From: Wuchereria bancrofti
Taxonomy: Eukaryota > Nematoda > Chromadorea > Rhabditida > Onchocercidae
DNA length: 64,000 bases
NCBI GenBank assembly: GCA_005281725.1
Contig: SSBO01000009.1
Span: 6,386,303 to 6,450,302, forward strand
Reading direction: 5' to 3'
The stretch's first letter is position 1; each line of letters opens with the position of its first letter. Under the pieces are notes generated by a model. The model had not been told where the DNA came from, made no database searches, and saw nothing but the letters and a program-made list of their open reading frames with translations. This document shows positions 1 through 12,918 of the stretch, one piece after another. Both the position numbers and the translations under genes were made by a program.

Positions 1-209
1 ATTTCATATCTAGACTCATTCCTTTGTTATGTAGATGGAAAGAGGAACATTCTCTTAGAAAAGACTTATTACATGCTAAATTAAAATTTCTATCAAAAAA
101 TTTTTTTCCTAAGAGTTATACGTTAATCAGTTATTTATTGAAATATAGTACACATTTTAAAAACCTTGCAGACATTAAAAAAATATGAGAATGTTAGAGA
201 AAACCTTAC

Positions 210-1650
210 TTCTAGACGCGGCACTTCGACTGGCTCAACCGCAACAATTAACTTCCCAATTCTTTTGTAAGGTACTTTATGTTCATCGCAGTATTTATAT
301 GCCAAATCAATACCTGCATTTAATGTTATGTTAGAATTTGGAGAATTCGCAAAATCCCACTGAAATCTTAATAAACTGCATAAAGTTAGTTCATAGGCAA
401 CTATGAGTAAAAAAGGCTAAAATTTTAAACTCATATTCCACAAATTTATTTTACATACATGTACATATTTCATGTTGTTTCCTAATTGAATTTGCACAGT
501 TCATAAAAATCTCTATTAAATTTCATATAAGTCACTGTTGCGATAACTCCATAGGTCGAAATATCCTATCAGGATGCAGGCAAAAGCTTCACCGAAATTT
601 AACAATTTATGCCAAAATTATTCTACACGGTACTTGCTCATTTTAGGTAGTGATAGTCCGGAAGAGAACTTTACCACGAACACAAAGTTTTGCTTTCAGG
701 CTACCCGGTGCATAATAAATTCCAGCATGAAGAACACCGCTGTTGTGACCACTTTGATGGAATGCTGTAAATCAACGAAGACTTTTTTAGACAAGAAAAT
801 CCTATTCTACTTCCTTTATCAACAAGATGGTAAATTCGTTACTTGTCCTATCTCATTAATTTGATTTTCACAATGCTCAATCTTATCCCAACTCAATATT
901 TTCAGTTCCTACTAACGACATTCTGGAACTCCGCTTCTCGTCTACTAGATTTCCCAATATTTATTCAGAAACTCTTGCTGGATTATTATTTTATTACCTC
1001 TCTTCTTTATGAATTTCCTACTGTTACCTATTATATCTGAATTTTGTAGAATAATATCAATGGCATGAATAACCTCTCCAAGGAAATTAAATTTTCAATT
1101 AAATTTTTTAAATGAATATCCCCATCCAAAATTTCATGTCAAATGATGATGCGTTCTTCATCAATTCCAACAACTTTTTCATTAACCACTCATGAAATCA
1201 ACATTATCATTATTTAAGTTGAGGAGGGAGAGTTGGGAAGTTTTTCTAGCAACTGGCATTTAACGAATAGATTTAAGTGCACGTTGCTTACCCAGATGAT
1301 TCTCCTTTTCTAGCAATGCTACTTTCAATTCCGGATTTTTAATTTTTAACTGTCTTGCGGTAGCGCAACCAACAATTCCACCTCCCGCCACAACGACATC
1401 AAACTCTGATGTTGTGCTGAAGAAACAAAGTTCGATCTTGACAAACAAACATAGCACGAACTGAAAAGCAAAGCTTCTGAAATAACTGGAAAGCTCACTA
1501 TATCATTTAATTGATCATCTTAAAAAGTCTTCACTTTACTAACCTTCCAGTTGCAGCGGAAGCAATACCTTTACTTCTGGAAAGAATACTAGTCCAAAAA
1601 TCAGACGATATTCTGGAGACCACCGGTAAGCGGAAAGATGAGATATTCAT
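210..1650 (-). CDS. L2HGDH: L-2-hydroxyglutarate dehydrogenase, 5' part (runs off left edge)
   Basis: Mitochondrial FAD enzyme that oxidises L-2-hydroxyglutarate to 2-oxoglutarate (known of the family). Four exons join in phase: 1544-1650, 1292-1416, 675-764 and 210-313, giving the first 142 residues of a protein usually about 450 long; the rest lies beyond base 1. Residues 1-35 are rich in Arg and Ser with no acidic residue before the first Asp, as in a mitochondrial targeting peptide. Residues 46-52 read AGGGIVG, the dinucleotide-binding glycine motif, followed by LLEKE; GHNSGV (83-88) and GKLIVAVE are further family signatures. The start at 1650 is the first Met of the targeting peptide. 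Intron acceptors are CAG throughout. The last visible exon ends at a GTAAGG donor. The identity is secure; only the 3' end is missing. Confidence 0.95.
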
Positions 1651-4600
1651 TTAAAACTTGAACTAATAATATTCTGGAAGAAAAATTAAAGTTAAATTGA
1701 AGGAGGATGGATGTCATAGTGTTTAATCAATGCTACATTTACATAATTCACGAAACGAATATTCTAAGTTTCAATTCAGATAATGTTATACCGAATTCGA
1801 AAATTGTTCAGGCTGACTCAAATAAAGTTGGGGGAATTCATTATTTTTTCCGTTAATAATTAAATGCAACTGTATTTGATCCTCCCTTATATCTCTACAT
1901 ACCGTTACCGTTACAGCAAGACAAAGATGTAATCACATCCTCAAACACAATCCTATTTCTTCACCATCAGCCCTACGCAACACCACCAAATGGTCCCATG
2001 AAAATATCATGTACGCCTCCGAACCCAGTGCAATATATTCCAATGTGTTTGCCCCAGTCCACTACGCCACAGTGATTGAGACGTTATGAAAATTTCGCAC
2101 AAGATGGATTTAGTTGAAAATTCAATTAATCTTCTAATCTCTACACTTTCTTATTTATAAGATTTAAGTATACATTTAAGCATATTTGGCATAGCTTATA
2201 GGGAACTTGCCACCGAACCGAATGGTACAGATTTCATGTCTTGAAATTGTTAATTGTTTGTCTCTAATTAGTGTCAACTTTTTTTATTTTAAAAAATAAA
2301 AGTTTTTAGTAATTGATATTTCTGTTGCAAATATAAATATGTCGAGAAGAAGATAAGCTTGCCAATATATACGGCTTCTGACTATGGAAGGAAGGAGAAA
2401 TTGATGAAATAACTTGAGATGCCAAGACTGATTGCTTTTACTAAGCACTCTATCTCTGTTCAATCGTTTAGCCTCAAGCAAGCTATTTTCCGTTTCTGTA
2501 AATCATGGATCTGACCAATAATATAATCCTATAATTCTCTGGTTATTGGTAGTGGTTTTTCATTGTTAACTCATGACTGTGTCGCTTAATTTGTTCACAG
2601 TTTCAAATTCCAGAAAGATTTTTTCACTATTCAGTTCAATCGCCGTCAAACGTTGTTATAGTGGAGTAGCGCTTTCAAATCGTGAAGGATTTCCCATAAT
2701 ACATTTATCAGTATTAAACAAATAACTCATTATATGAATTAAAGTATGCGGCAATTGTTTTATTTCTATTTACAGCAAGAAATTTGCCATATCAGAAGAG
2801 TAGGAAAGGAAGGAGGGAATTCGAAGAGTGCAATAACTGACTGGATGAAGTCATTCAGTTCAATGAAAAGTAGAAAGAAAATGAAAAATGCATTTCAGAG
2901 TTCCATCTAGAACTATACTGTACTCGGGGCTCATCTCTGTTCTCTTCTCAGCCGCACTTACCCTGATCAGTTAAGAATTTTCCTTTTCTTTTTTCGCATT
3001 AAGCATAGCTAATTTTATCGTGCATAGATTTTTTAAAGTTCATTGTTCTGTTCCTAGCAATTCACTAAAGCAAACGAAATTTTTTTTTCTAATTTTAAAT
3101 ATGTCTTCTTTCAACGAGATAAGTGTCTTTAGAATTTAGGAAAAGAATCCACTTAGGTAACTTTAATCTACTATTACTACATTTCAGATTAAAGATGTAA
3201 TAAATCAATGCCAAAAATAAACTCATTAATACTAGAGGCAATTGGAAACTTATGTTAAAATAAGAACCTAATACTGCAATATCGATTAAAATGCAATGAA
3301 AGAGATTCAAAAAACATTTCTAAGAAAGACCTGTACGTAAATTTCACATTTCCTGTGTTTCTCAATATATGAAAGAAAAATGGTCTTCAATATTTCATTG
3401 CTCGAACAGTGTGTGAATAATATAATCAAAAGACGGTAGGGGGAATATCAACAAAAGAAAGAAAAAAACATTTTTGAATAGCTCAGATTAATAAATATGT
3501 ATGAAAAAGTATCTGAAAATTATGAAAAATAAAATTTATAAATAGCTAACCTTTACTAAAAATGCAAAATAACAGTTAAGTTCCTACTTTATCAAATAAT
3601 GGTCAAGGATAATTGTTATCAGATAACACTACAAATTTAATCAGCAAAAAAGGATTTAATTAAAATAGCGATTGGAAGCAGATCTCTTCCTGAATTCATC
3701 AATAAATACTTCATGTGTTTTTGAACACTGTAGAACTTTGAAATTAAAGAGCACAAATTCTGCAGACGGTATAATGTAAGACGGCACAAAATTCAAAAAT
3801 AAATTTATTTTTAAGATTCTGCTAATGACATCAAAAAGCTTCATAGAATATAAATTTCAACTGGGTAATAATGTAAATGATAAAGACAAAAATAACAACT
3901 GATTTTCGGACGGTAATGCTTATATAAAACAAAATATTCATTGCCAATAACACAATTCGATTCACTTTTCCAATGTTATCTAAAACTATTCGCACCCAAC
4001 AATTTTGCTATTTCTGAATTGTAGAGAAAGCACTATATCACATCATAAAGACGAAAACATGGAAGCAAATATATCCTCAAAAAAAAAATTAAGAGATATG
4101 TTCGAAATATGTAAGTACCATTGCTAACATCCAGTTATACAGTGTTGTCGGGTCTTGAATTCGATCACTTTCGCAGTTTGTGCTTTATGTATTCCAAATC
4201 TGTATTGTGTAAATTGACAAAGTTTTATTATTTGAAATTGAAAATAGCGCTCATTTAATCGAGTTTAATTAGATTTTGCTTCAACTCAACTATTCCTAAT
4301 TTGATTACTAATATAAAAAGGAAAAAAGTTTGGAAATCATAAAATAACTTTTCCATCCTTCCCACGTCAAACAATTTTGCTAAAACGTTGACTGTGATTG
4401 TCGAACAACAAAATTCAGTTTTTCATGACTTTCACAGAAAAGTAAATATTATTCAACTGCTGCATTATAATACAAAATAGGGAATTCTTTTTGATGGCAC
4501 TCATCCATCACCAACTACTCGTTTGTTTAGTTGGTTGATTAACAAAGATAACTTTTCTGGTCCTTCGGTCTCAAATTAGAATTTAACAAAATATCTTGAT

Positions 4601-4709
4601 TTAAACGACTCTGCTAAAACTACTATCATTATTTTACAATGCATGTATTTTGGTTAATAAGTAAAAGGATAAAATATGGTATATGAAGACCATGCATCTT
4701 GAAATTCAC
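1651..4709. other. Gene-poor stretch between the L2HGDH start and the GPCR gene
   Basis: No gene is supported here. It holds the presumed promoter of L2HGDH near 1651 and the 3' flank of the GPCR near 4700. The short open frames on the - strand at about 2284-2481, 3095-3310 and 3656-3844 are low-complexity and match nothing I recognise. A GC-richer patch at about 1973-2083 has an open glycine-rich frame and is listed among the findings. Confidence 0.6.
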
Positions 4710-7565
4710 TTACATACGAAATGCGCCTGGCATCAGATCTATAACCGCTTCTCGAATTTCATGTGAACGACAGCCAACAATAATTGTTTTGGAAAAGGAA
4801 TTTAAAAATGAGATGATAACAATTATTGAGTAAACAGAATTTGGTATGATTTCATCACTCGTCTCATAGAATGCGACAATCATAGGCAAAACGTATAGGC
4901 CAGCAGTCGCAAAACACGACAAACCTACGGTTTTTGTAAAGTTTAATTGACGCTTGTTTATCTTAACTGATCCGGAATTCTGAAAATAGCAAATTGGAAA
5001 ATTACGAATTGCGTCGCAATACAAAAAACATAATGCATCGCAATACAAAAAGATGATTTGTTACTTAGCACAAAAACTTCATTAAGTGTTGAAAACCTTT
5101 CAAATTTACTACCACCGACACGTTCAAAGCAAACACTTCTCCAAAATCAAGAATTTGAATTCTTGTGAAATTCATGAAAATGCAATTAAATTCACTAATT
5201 AGTTACCGCTTACGTTGATGATGCAAATGCTATTTGAGATAAATGTAACGAAGCGGAAAAGTAATTAATTCTTTGAATGATTTTAACTCATATGCAGATT
5301 AAAAAATAAAAACCTGTTGTTCTTTTATCCTTTTGCTATATTGTCGCACTATAAACAAAGTGACAATGTAAAGTATAACACTTCCAGTAGCCGCACTAAT
5401 GCGTGTGCCATAGAATATTCGATTGAATATTGGACATCGGCTATTTGGTGTCCTATAAGAATACTTTAAAGCTTGGCCATGTAGAGTTAAGTGTAAGACT
5501 GGAAATATTAAAAGAGATGAATTGAATAAGTTTATGCGGTTGATTTAAATTCAAAAAACGGCGAAAAATTCTCAAGAAATTCTAAATGTTATCTGTAAAT
5601 GAATCAGTTAATTTCATTTAATCCTGTTTTATTTCATTCCAAAATTTACACTAAGAAGTCTCATAGCGCTAACCAGCAGAAAGAATGCACTTTGACATTA
5701 TTTAGATATGAGCAAAGTGCACTTGCAGATATCAATAAAAGAATTGATAAATTGCTGCCAGCTATCTGTAATTCAATTTTTTTTTAATTATAAGTAATTT
5801 GAAAGTATTATGACATTTGTGGTAATTAAATTACGAGTTTAATATAATAATGTTTCAGCTTATAAAGTAATATCAGGCGATTTATGCTTTTAGTAATTCC
5901 ATGTTGCTTGCAAAAAATCTCTGACTATTCATCGTATCAGCAACCAATGAGTCATTTCGTCGTTTTTTCATCTTCTCTTCGGCGAGTAATTCAACAATTA
6001 GCATTTCTTTACGTAAAAGACAGAAGCCAATCTTACCAAATAATGCTGAATATTCAACATTTTTTTATAATACAAAATAGGTTTGACGATTGAAATTAAC
6101 CGGTCGATACTGACCACAAGCATTGATATAGCGGTCATCGGCTCTGTCCTAAATTTTTTTGCCAGTTATCATCTGAATAAATAAGTAATTCCTCTAATAA
6201 AAGTAATAAGCAGTGTCATCAAGGCTTTCATCTGCAGTTTTATCGTCATAGCCGGGAATCAAATGTTTGTTGTACGTAGCGCAAATGGTAATTCTGTGTT
6301 TGTGCATTAGTTTAGCAACAAAAGGGGAAAAAAACGATGAGATAAAGTTTAAGCAAGGTAAATAAAAGTTAGAAAGGCTAAAAATTAATGGATGGATGGA
6401 TGGAAAAAAGAAGAAGAAAATAGTATTAGAAGGGATTGTGACGGCTAAAGCAATGATCGTTGTTACAATTTCTAGTGTGGCAGTGAAAACATTATGAGGT
6501 CAATGTTGCTGGAAATGAAGTATGAATGAGTTAATTGAAGAGTTACTTAACCGATGAGAGATTTGATCCGTACCGCAAGGAAACATAAACTGAATTTGAT
6601 GGTACTGAAAATTTCAACAGTAAAATCAACCAAATCGAGCATAGTGGAAGTTCAATTTCCCTCTTATTGTATCCATCAGTAAAGATGATTAATTATTTTC
6701 CTTACTGATATAACAGACTTCATATTTCAATTTCTACGGTATACTTTGTGACGTACATATAATTGTGGTACACCTTGTAACATATTCTTACAGTGGTAGA
6801 AATTTTTAACTATCTTTATGGACGATAATGTCATGCCAAGTCGAGAAATTGAAATATGGAATCTGTCGGGACAAAAAAATACATACTGTATATTTTATTT
6901 TTAATGTATACTAGCTTTCATACCAAAAAAATATAAAAAATATAAGTTGTTTTATGCTTGTATTATCGACCTAATTAAAAAACTGGCTCTCCGTCTTTAA
7001 AATTTTACTTTCCTTCTTAGAAATTGAAATAAGCTTGACGCAAGTTAGGAAAGATATACTAACCAGGCCAAAATAACATTATGCGGCATAATCACACAAA
7101 TTATTCTCGAAACTGTATCATTTTGATTTCCTAGAAAAATTTGCGCGTTACGTGTCGCACCAGCTAGTGTTATTGCAAATCCCATTAAACCATCCGCGAA
7201 AAACTGCAATGATAAGTTTTGTAAGAATGATAAGAAACTGTAGTAGCACTTTGCTTTATTTTAGAAAGCATTAAAATTATAGGATAGATTGAGAATAAAA
7301 ATCGCTGTTTCTTCTTGTTTATTATATAAGCTGTCTTACAGGTAGCGAACCAACAATATAAATAAGTTATAAGTGATAGGCCAAGTATATGAAACATAGA
7401 ATTTGTATTGCATCAAAAGTTATTGAAAAAATATCACACCTCCATTCCTGTAAGACCGTATCTTTCACGATTTATCTTTGTTCGAACGATTGCAGCAAAA
7501 TAGAATATGTTAAGGGTAAAAACCACGAGACCACCTGCGATATAAACTGAAAATTGTAGTATCAT
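4710..7565 (-). CDS. Seven-transmembrane serpentine receptor (nematode chemoreceptor-like GPCR)
   Basis: Probable chemosensory-type G-protein-coupled receptor of the plasma membrane; ligand unknown. Six exons join in phase to 292 residues: 7440-7565, 7064-7203, 6037-6148, 5674-5765, 5314-5452, 4710-4979. Hydrophobic segments fit TM1 in exon 1, TM2-3 in exon 2, TM4 in exon 4, TM5 in exon 5 and TM6-7 in exon 6. Exon 3 carries the end of TM3 with SIDRLISIVKP, where D104-R105-L106 takes the place of DRY. A basic loop (QYSKRIKEQQ) lies before TM6. The layout resembles the Srsx-type nematode families, but I cannot fix the subfamily. The start ATG is one base behind a TTTTCAG acceptor, so the messenger may be trans-spliced there. 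The stop overlaps a possible GTAAGT donor, so a longer tail cannot be excluded. Confidence 0.85.
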
Positions 7566-10500
7566 CCTGAAAAGAAGCTCCAAGTTTCGAAATTACTTTT
7601 TATATTACAAATTACAATATATTGACTAAAGACATTCACTTCATTATTGATTCGTAGTACTGTTGGATGTGACATAATTGCGGATAATTTTTTATTTAAA
7701 GTTCAATATAAAATACATTTTGAACAAAAATTAAATTGTGCTTAGTTGTTTAGCGCATTGAATCATCTAACAATGATATATTACAAGTTTAATATGTTTG
7801 AAAATTTGTCAGTTCTGTCTTTCATGGTTTGCAATAATTATTTCCACCAATTTTATTTCATCTTTTCTCAACTTCTCGCATTATTTTGACTTTTCATTAT
7901 CATTAACTCAAAATCGTGAATAATTAATTAGTACGACGACATATCATGAGAAATGAATTTCTTCACATTCTGCGATAAATGTATTAAACGAAGAATCTGT
8001 GATTGGTCAAATGAAGTTCTAGCTTCAAAAATGAAACTTTACTGTAAGCCATAGGATTGCTTTTTAAAGTTTATTGCAATTTCATCTATGGAATCAAATA
8101 TGCTAAAATGCAATTTTATTCTTCTAGAAATTGAATGTTTAGAGTTTGATTAATATGATGATCATATCAAATATAAGTTTTGCATAAGAATATTGAGACG
8201 CAGAAAATAACAATAATGTTTTGAAGAATAAAAGCGAATACCCAAGAAAGAATCGGAGCGCAAGCTTTTGTTAGATGTTAATTTCTATCTTGCTTTTTCA
8301 TATTCAAGGAGTATTTATCTGTATAACGCTTTTATGATTATGGAATTCCATTTTCTAAATCTATTTGAGAATTGAAATTTCAAATTTCATCAACGGAAAT
8401 GAAAATTTTCAATAACATGAGCACTTATTATTGTTATGTCTGAATCATTTATCAAGCGAAAACTTTTCATTTTAATATCAAAGATTTCTTTCAAGCTATT
8501 AGCTTACTGATGAATCAATGCAATAAGTTTACCATTGATGCAATGGAAGTCCCACAGTACTAAAACAACTAAACAAAGTATAAGTTATCCTTTTCATTAC
8601 TCTTGAAACCGACCACAAGTTAATTTAATCCTATTCAACATCGTATTCCTTTCTTGTTCTTCCTTGGCACTGAAATCAAAGCTAACCTTAATAAAGTGTT
8701 TTCATAGTGTCCTTCCTACTACATTCATCAGGAAAATTATTTTCTTTTATAATAAGCACTTCAGAAAAAGCGTTCGTTAAACTATTATGATGTGAACGTG
8801 TTCCAAATGTACTTAAATTAAATGTATGCTTTTTACTGATTTTTTTTCCTCTATAAGAATTTTTGTTCAGAAATCTGGGTAAAAATACAACAGAAAGAGT
8901 TTTAGAATGTTGGCAAATATCTTTTAATAAAATTTTCTCCTAAGCAAAAGAAGATTTGTTCGTAAAAAAGACAGCAGTAAAAATAAAATTAAAACCTTTT
9001 ATTAAGGTTAGCAAAGATAGCTTACACAGTGATTATATATTTTTTGTATACATTCCCCTAAATAGTGATTCCTTGTTTCCTCTTTTTTTAAACAGCTAAT
9101 CTCAAAAAAATATTCTTATTAAAACTCACAAAATAACTGATTCTATTGGATTGTACTTAAAATACTATTCCAGTTAAATGGCGCTTGTATAACTGATTTA
9201 AGCAGATAAAATGAATACCATTAAATAATTTCAAAATGCAAAACCTAATACTTCATTTCATTAAAGCAGAAAACCCATTAGAACATCAAAATAAAAAAAA
9301 AATTTATGTAAATTGTAAAGCCAATAAAAACTATTCACTAATTATTAACTAGAAGTAGCACTTTTTTAATTAGATCTTTGTTAACATATTAAAAAAGTAC
9401 ATTGTTAACCTTCCAATATGTTCTGTCCTTCATTCAACATACAACCATTTATAAATATGGAAGTAATTTGTTTCATTATGAAAAGTACTATAAAGTGGTT
9501 CAGAAAGGACTTTACATTCTAATATTACTGATGGAATAATCATTCTCCTAGCAACACAATGTTGTTTTCTTTAATTTTTTTTATTTTATAATTTGTTATA
9601 ATGAAAAAATCAAACTTATTTTATAATGTCGAAATTTTGCCTTTCCAAGGAGTCATAACTTTCTTCATTTGACTATTTCCATGAGTGAAGAAGAGCTATT
9701 TAAATTACATTTTTTTTTTTTTTCATTTAACTAGGCTGTAGCTAAAAAACCTTTGAACCACTAATGGGTATTCTTTCAATTAATAGTAAATGAAAGCTTC
9801 TATGAAATGTTCATTAAGCAACACTAGCAGAAAATTCTTTTACATATTGCATTGAAGTGAAAACAAATAAATCTGCAAGGATTCGAAAATACCGGAAAAA
9901 AAGTTGTAAATAATGTATATGGAAGAATTCGGATATCAACAACAGATAAAAGTTTGTATAAGTTGCCGTTGAGTCTGAAGAAATTTCATTATATGCTTAA
10001 ACAATGATACCAATGATCCTGCTGGATGAGAAATAATGCTTGATGAAGAAAAGATATGAGAAATAAAACTAAATAATGAACTGATCGACTACGATACTTA
10101 ATGAGACTAAAATTTAATTAATATATATGGTCGTCACATTACCTTTCAATTTGCTTTAATGTCTAAACATTAACGTGTTTACAATATTAGTGAGTTATAA
10201 ATAGAAAACGAAAGTAGCCAACCAGAAATGACATCAACAGCTGACTTCATTGATAAAAAACTGCGATAAATGTAGTGTCACAATCTTGTCTCACTAAAAA
10301 GAATTTCCTTAAGTACTACATCTTTATTAACTTCTTTATCATATGCAAGAATTTCTTAATATTTTCTTATCCAAAATCATATTCCACCAATCGTTTGCTT
10401 GCTCAATAATGAACCTTTCATTATATATTCTACTGCATATTTTATTTGCTTTTATTGCGTCTGTAGAAGATTCTAATTTTGAGTTTGAAATTTCATATTT

Positions 10501-12918
10501 TGATATATTATGATATAAAAATGAGTTATTATCAGAAGGTGTCGAATTTTCAAGGAAAAAAAGTCATTATTCAATTAAACGATCACCGAGATCAGCAGAC
10601 ATTTATTGTATTGATCTCGTAGTGATTGTACTACTTTACTGTCGGACATTGACATAGATAACCTTCCTAAAATCGCCGACTACTCCACAAATTTATTTTT
10701 TATTTTTTAGAACTAGTCGTCAGTTTATTCATTTCGAATATTTTTGAAAAGGATAGTATACCTTCAAACACCTGATTGACAAATAATATCAAATAACAAT
10801 CTTTATCACTGATGATAATTTATAAAAAAGAAACCGCAAAAAAAAAGAAAAAATTATGATGTAGTGTGTGTCGGTCTGATAATGATAAGCACTTCATTTA
10901 ATAAATATTATTTCGATAAATGACATGAGCTCACCTAATGAAGAACGAAGGTTATACTTCCAATTATTCGATTTACTAGTAATTTGTCCAGAGACTAAAT
11001 ATGACTTTTTCATCTTATATTGTAATTTTTCCCAGAAATAGCCAATACCGCAAGCTTATAGCAATTATTTTCGAAATGGGATGTTAAAATTGAAGAAAAA
11101 GAAATAAAAATTAGAGGGCAATATTGTCGTAGTGTTTTTTATCTTGCAGAAAAACTTTGCATGTTTTTTTTTTTTGTTGCTAAGAAATAAATCAAAATGC
11201 GAGGTTGTTTGATGCAAGCTAGACAATATAGCTTCAATGGGTTATCACCAATATTAATTTCACAAAGAAAGAATTAAAATTAATAGAGCCACCATCACAC
11301 TGCTTAGCAAAGCAATTTTTTTATTTCAATAGTCACTGGAAGTGAACAAATAACACCCCCACCTACACAAACTTAATTTTTGTCAAGGAAGTCGAAAATG
11401 TATATTGTTATCAACTACTGACAAATTCCCATGATGTAAGTTCAATTAATAGAATAAGGGTTAACTTTTGAAGGAAATATCAACTGTTTCTTCCTCATCA
11501 TAGCCACACCCACCATACCTTAGTCCCTCACTTGAAAATGTACTTATCAATCGAACGATGCACTTTGATACAAATTAAATTTTTCCTGATAGGGACAAAA
11601 ACCAAGAGAAAATCCTATTCATTTATTTTATGACTTTTTGATAGTTAAATGCTAACACTTCAGTGATCGTTCATATTAACGATAAAACTGTCTGCAATGA
11701 TCCCATCAGTGAACTAAATAGGGCTTTGATGACTTGTAATCTCGGACTGGAGATGTATTTCCAGGTAAGGAGAGAAATCGATTCATGATCTGTTTTGCAA
11801 TCTTCAGCTCCTCAGGTAATGCATAATCACTTAATTGCACTTTCCCTTTTCAAATGCATAAAAAAATCCCTAGCATCAAATTCGACCATTGTGTCGTACT
11901 TATCACGTGTTGGCAATTTCTTGGTGTAAATAATTCCTTAATTTACAATCGAAATGGGCATACAATCACCTCCATTTGTTTTTCTTGCTGATTTGCTTAA
12001 TCATATCTTCCAGCCACTGTAACATCACTCTTTGAAGTCACGTCACTACTTCGCCCTTCTTCACGTATTCTTTTTGATTGTTTTCAAAATATTATATTTT
12101 TTTGTCAATCAATCCCCCAAAATAAATTCTGCCAACTTTTCACCGGGACAGCAACTTTTATCTCTCCATTTCTAGACTTTATATTTATACTTTGACAAAC
12201 TCATGAGAAACTTGTATCCCAGCAAACCACATTTTTTCATATTTCAGAGTTCTTGAGTTGTAAGCAACATACAGTGAATATTCTGTTCTTCGAAACCGCC
12301 TTGAAAGTTGAAAAGCCACTGAAAAAAAAAACCTTCAGTAAACCTACGCGATGAACGACAACCAATTTGAAATACATTTCTGAAGTTAACACAGTGTTCT
12401 TTGGGCATTAATATATTTTCAAGTACAACTTTTATCGTAATCTAATTTCAGTGGTTTAATGAGCATATATCGACACAAAATTACTATATGTGTAAAAGAG
12501 TTTCTGAGAGATACTCCTACTGATCGAAAAATTTTACTTAATGTTAGTGACAGGCTTCTCTTATTTAGAGTGCAAAATGCTTTGAAAAACAACCAATAAA
12601 ACAATTTAATTTGGGAAACAATTGAAAAAATCATTTCTTCAGAGGTTAGCAGAGAAAATCAAGCACGAAATATATAAAAGTAATCCATCAAAAGTCAACA
12701 AATCGGTCAATTCATATGACCGAACAAAGTTAGAAAAACTAAAACGAAATGCTTAAAAATGACCAATTTAAAATTCATGGGGAGAAATATTCCTTCAGTT
12801 TTTGACCTGTCTATTATTTTAAGAAACTTGATATGCTTTTAAACATCATTAAATACATATTGCCATGCCTCAAGACCTCAATTCTTACCTTTAAAAGTTA
12901 ACCAAAACAACAACCATC
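7566..12918. other. Long gene-poor stretch with one degenerate coding-like block
   Basis: About 5.3 kb between the GPCR start and the end of sfa-1. From 7566 to about 11690 I see only AT-rich sequence with homopolymer runs and no exon-like block. The segment 11706-12420 is different: it has richer base composition and several coding-like frames on the - strand, annotated separately as a possible pseudogene. Between about 12420 and 12918 lies the 3' flank of sfa-1. Confidence 0.6.
11706..12420 (-). pseudogene. Possible degraded coding locus of unknown family
   Basis: Reading the - strand from 12420 downward, a TTAACTTCAG acceptor stands two bases before an ATG. Coding-like blocks then follow in different frames: about 12193-12320 (ends GIQVSHEFVK), 12106-12180 (KVAVPVKSWQNLFWG), 11968-12035 (LQWLEDMIKQISKK), 11849-11935 (KYDTMVEFDARDFF) and 11706-11850 (SDYALPEELKIAKQIM, stop TGA at 11706-11708). 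The last two adjoin directly and are out of register by one base within a run of A. Stops lie between the other blocks and the gaps are too short for normal introns. This pattern suits an old gene copy broken by small insertions and deletions, downstream of sfa-1 on the same strand. I do not recognise the family, and chance cannot be excluded. Confidence 0.35.

Noticed and set aside
574..864. + strand frame of 96 codons
   Set aside because: It lies opposite an L2HGDH exon (675-764) on the - strand, which has clear family motifs; the + frame has none.
5884..6093. + strand frame of 69 codons
   Set aside because: It overlaps the - strand GPCR exon 6037-6148, which joins in phase with its neighbours; the + frame shows no domain.
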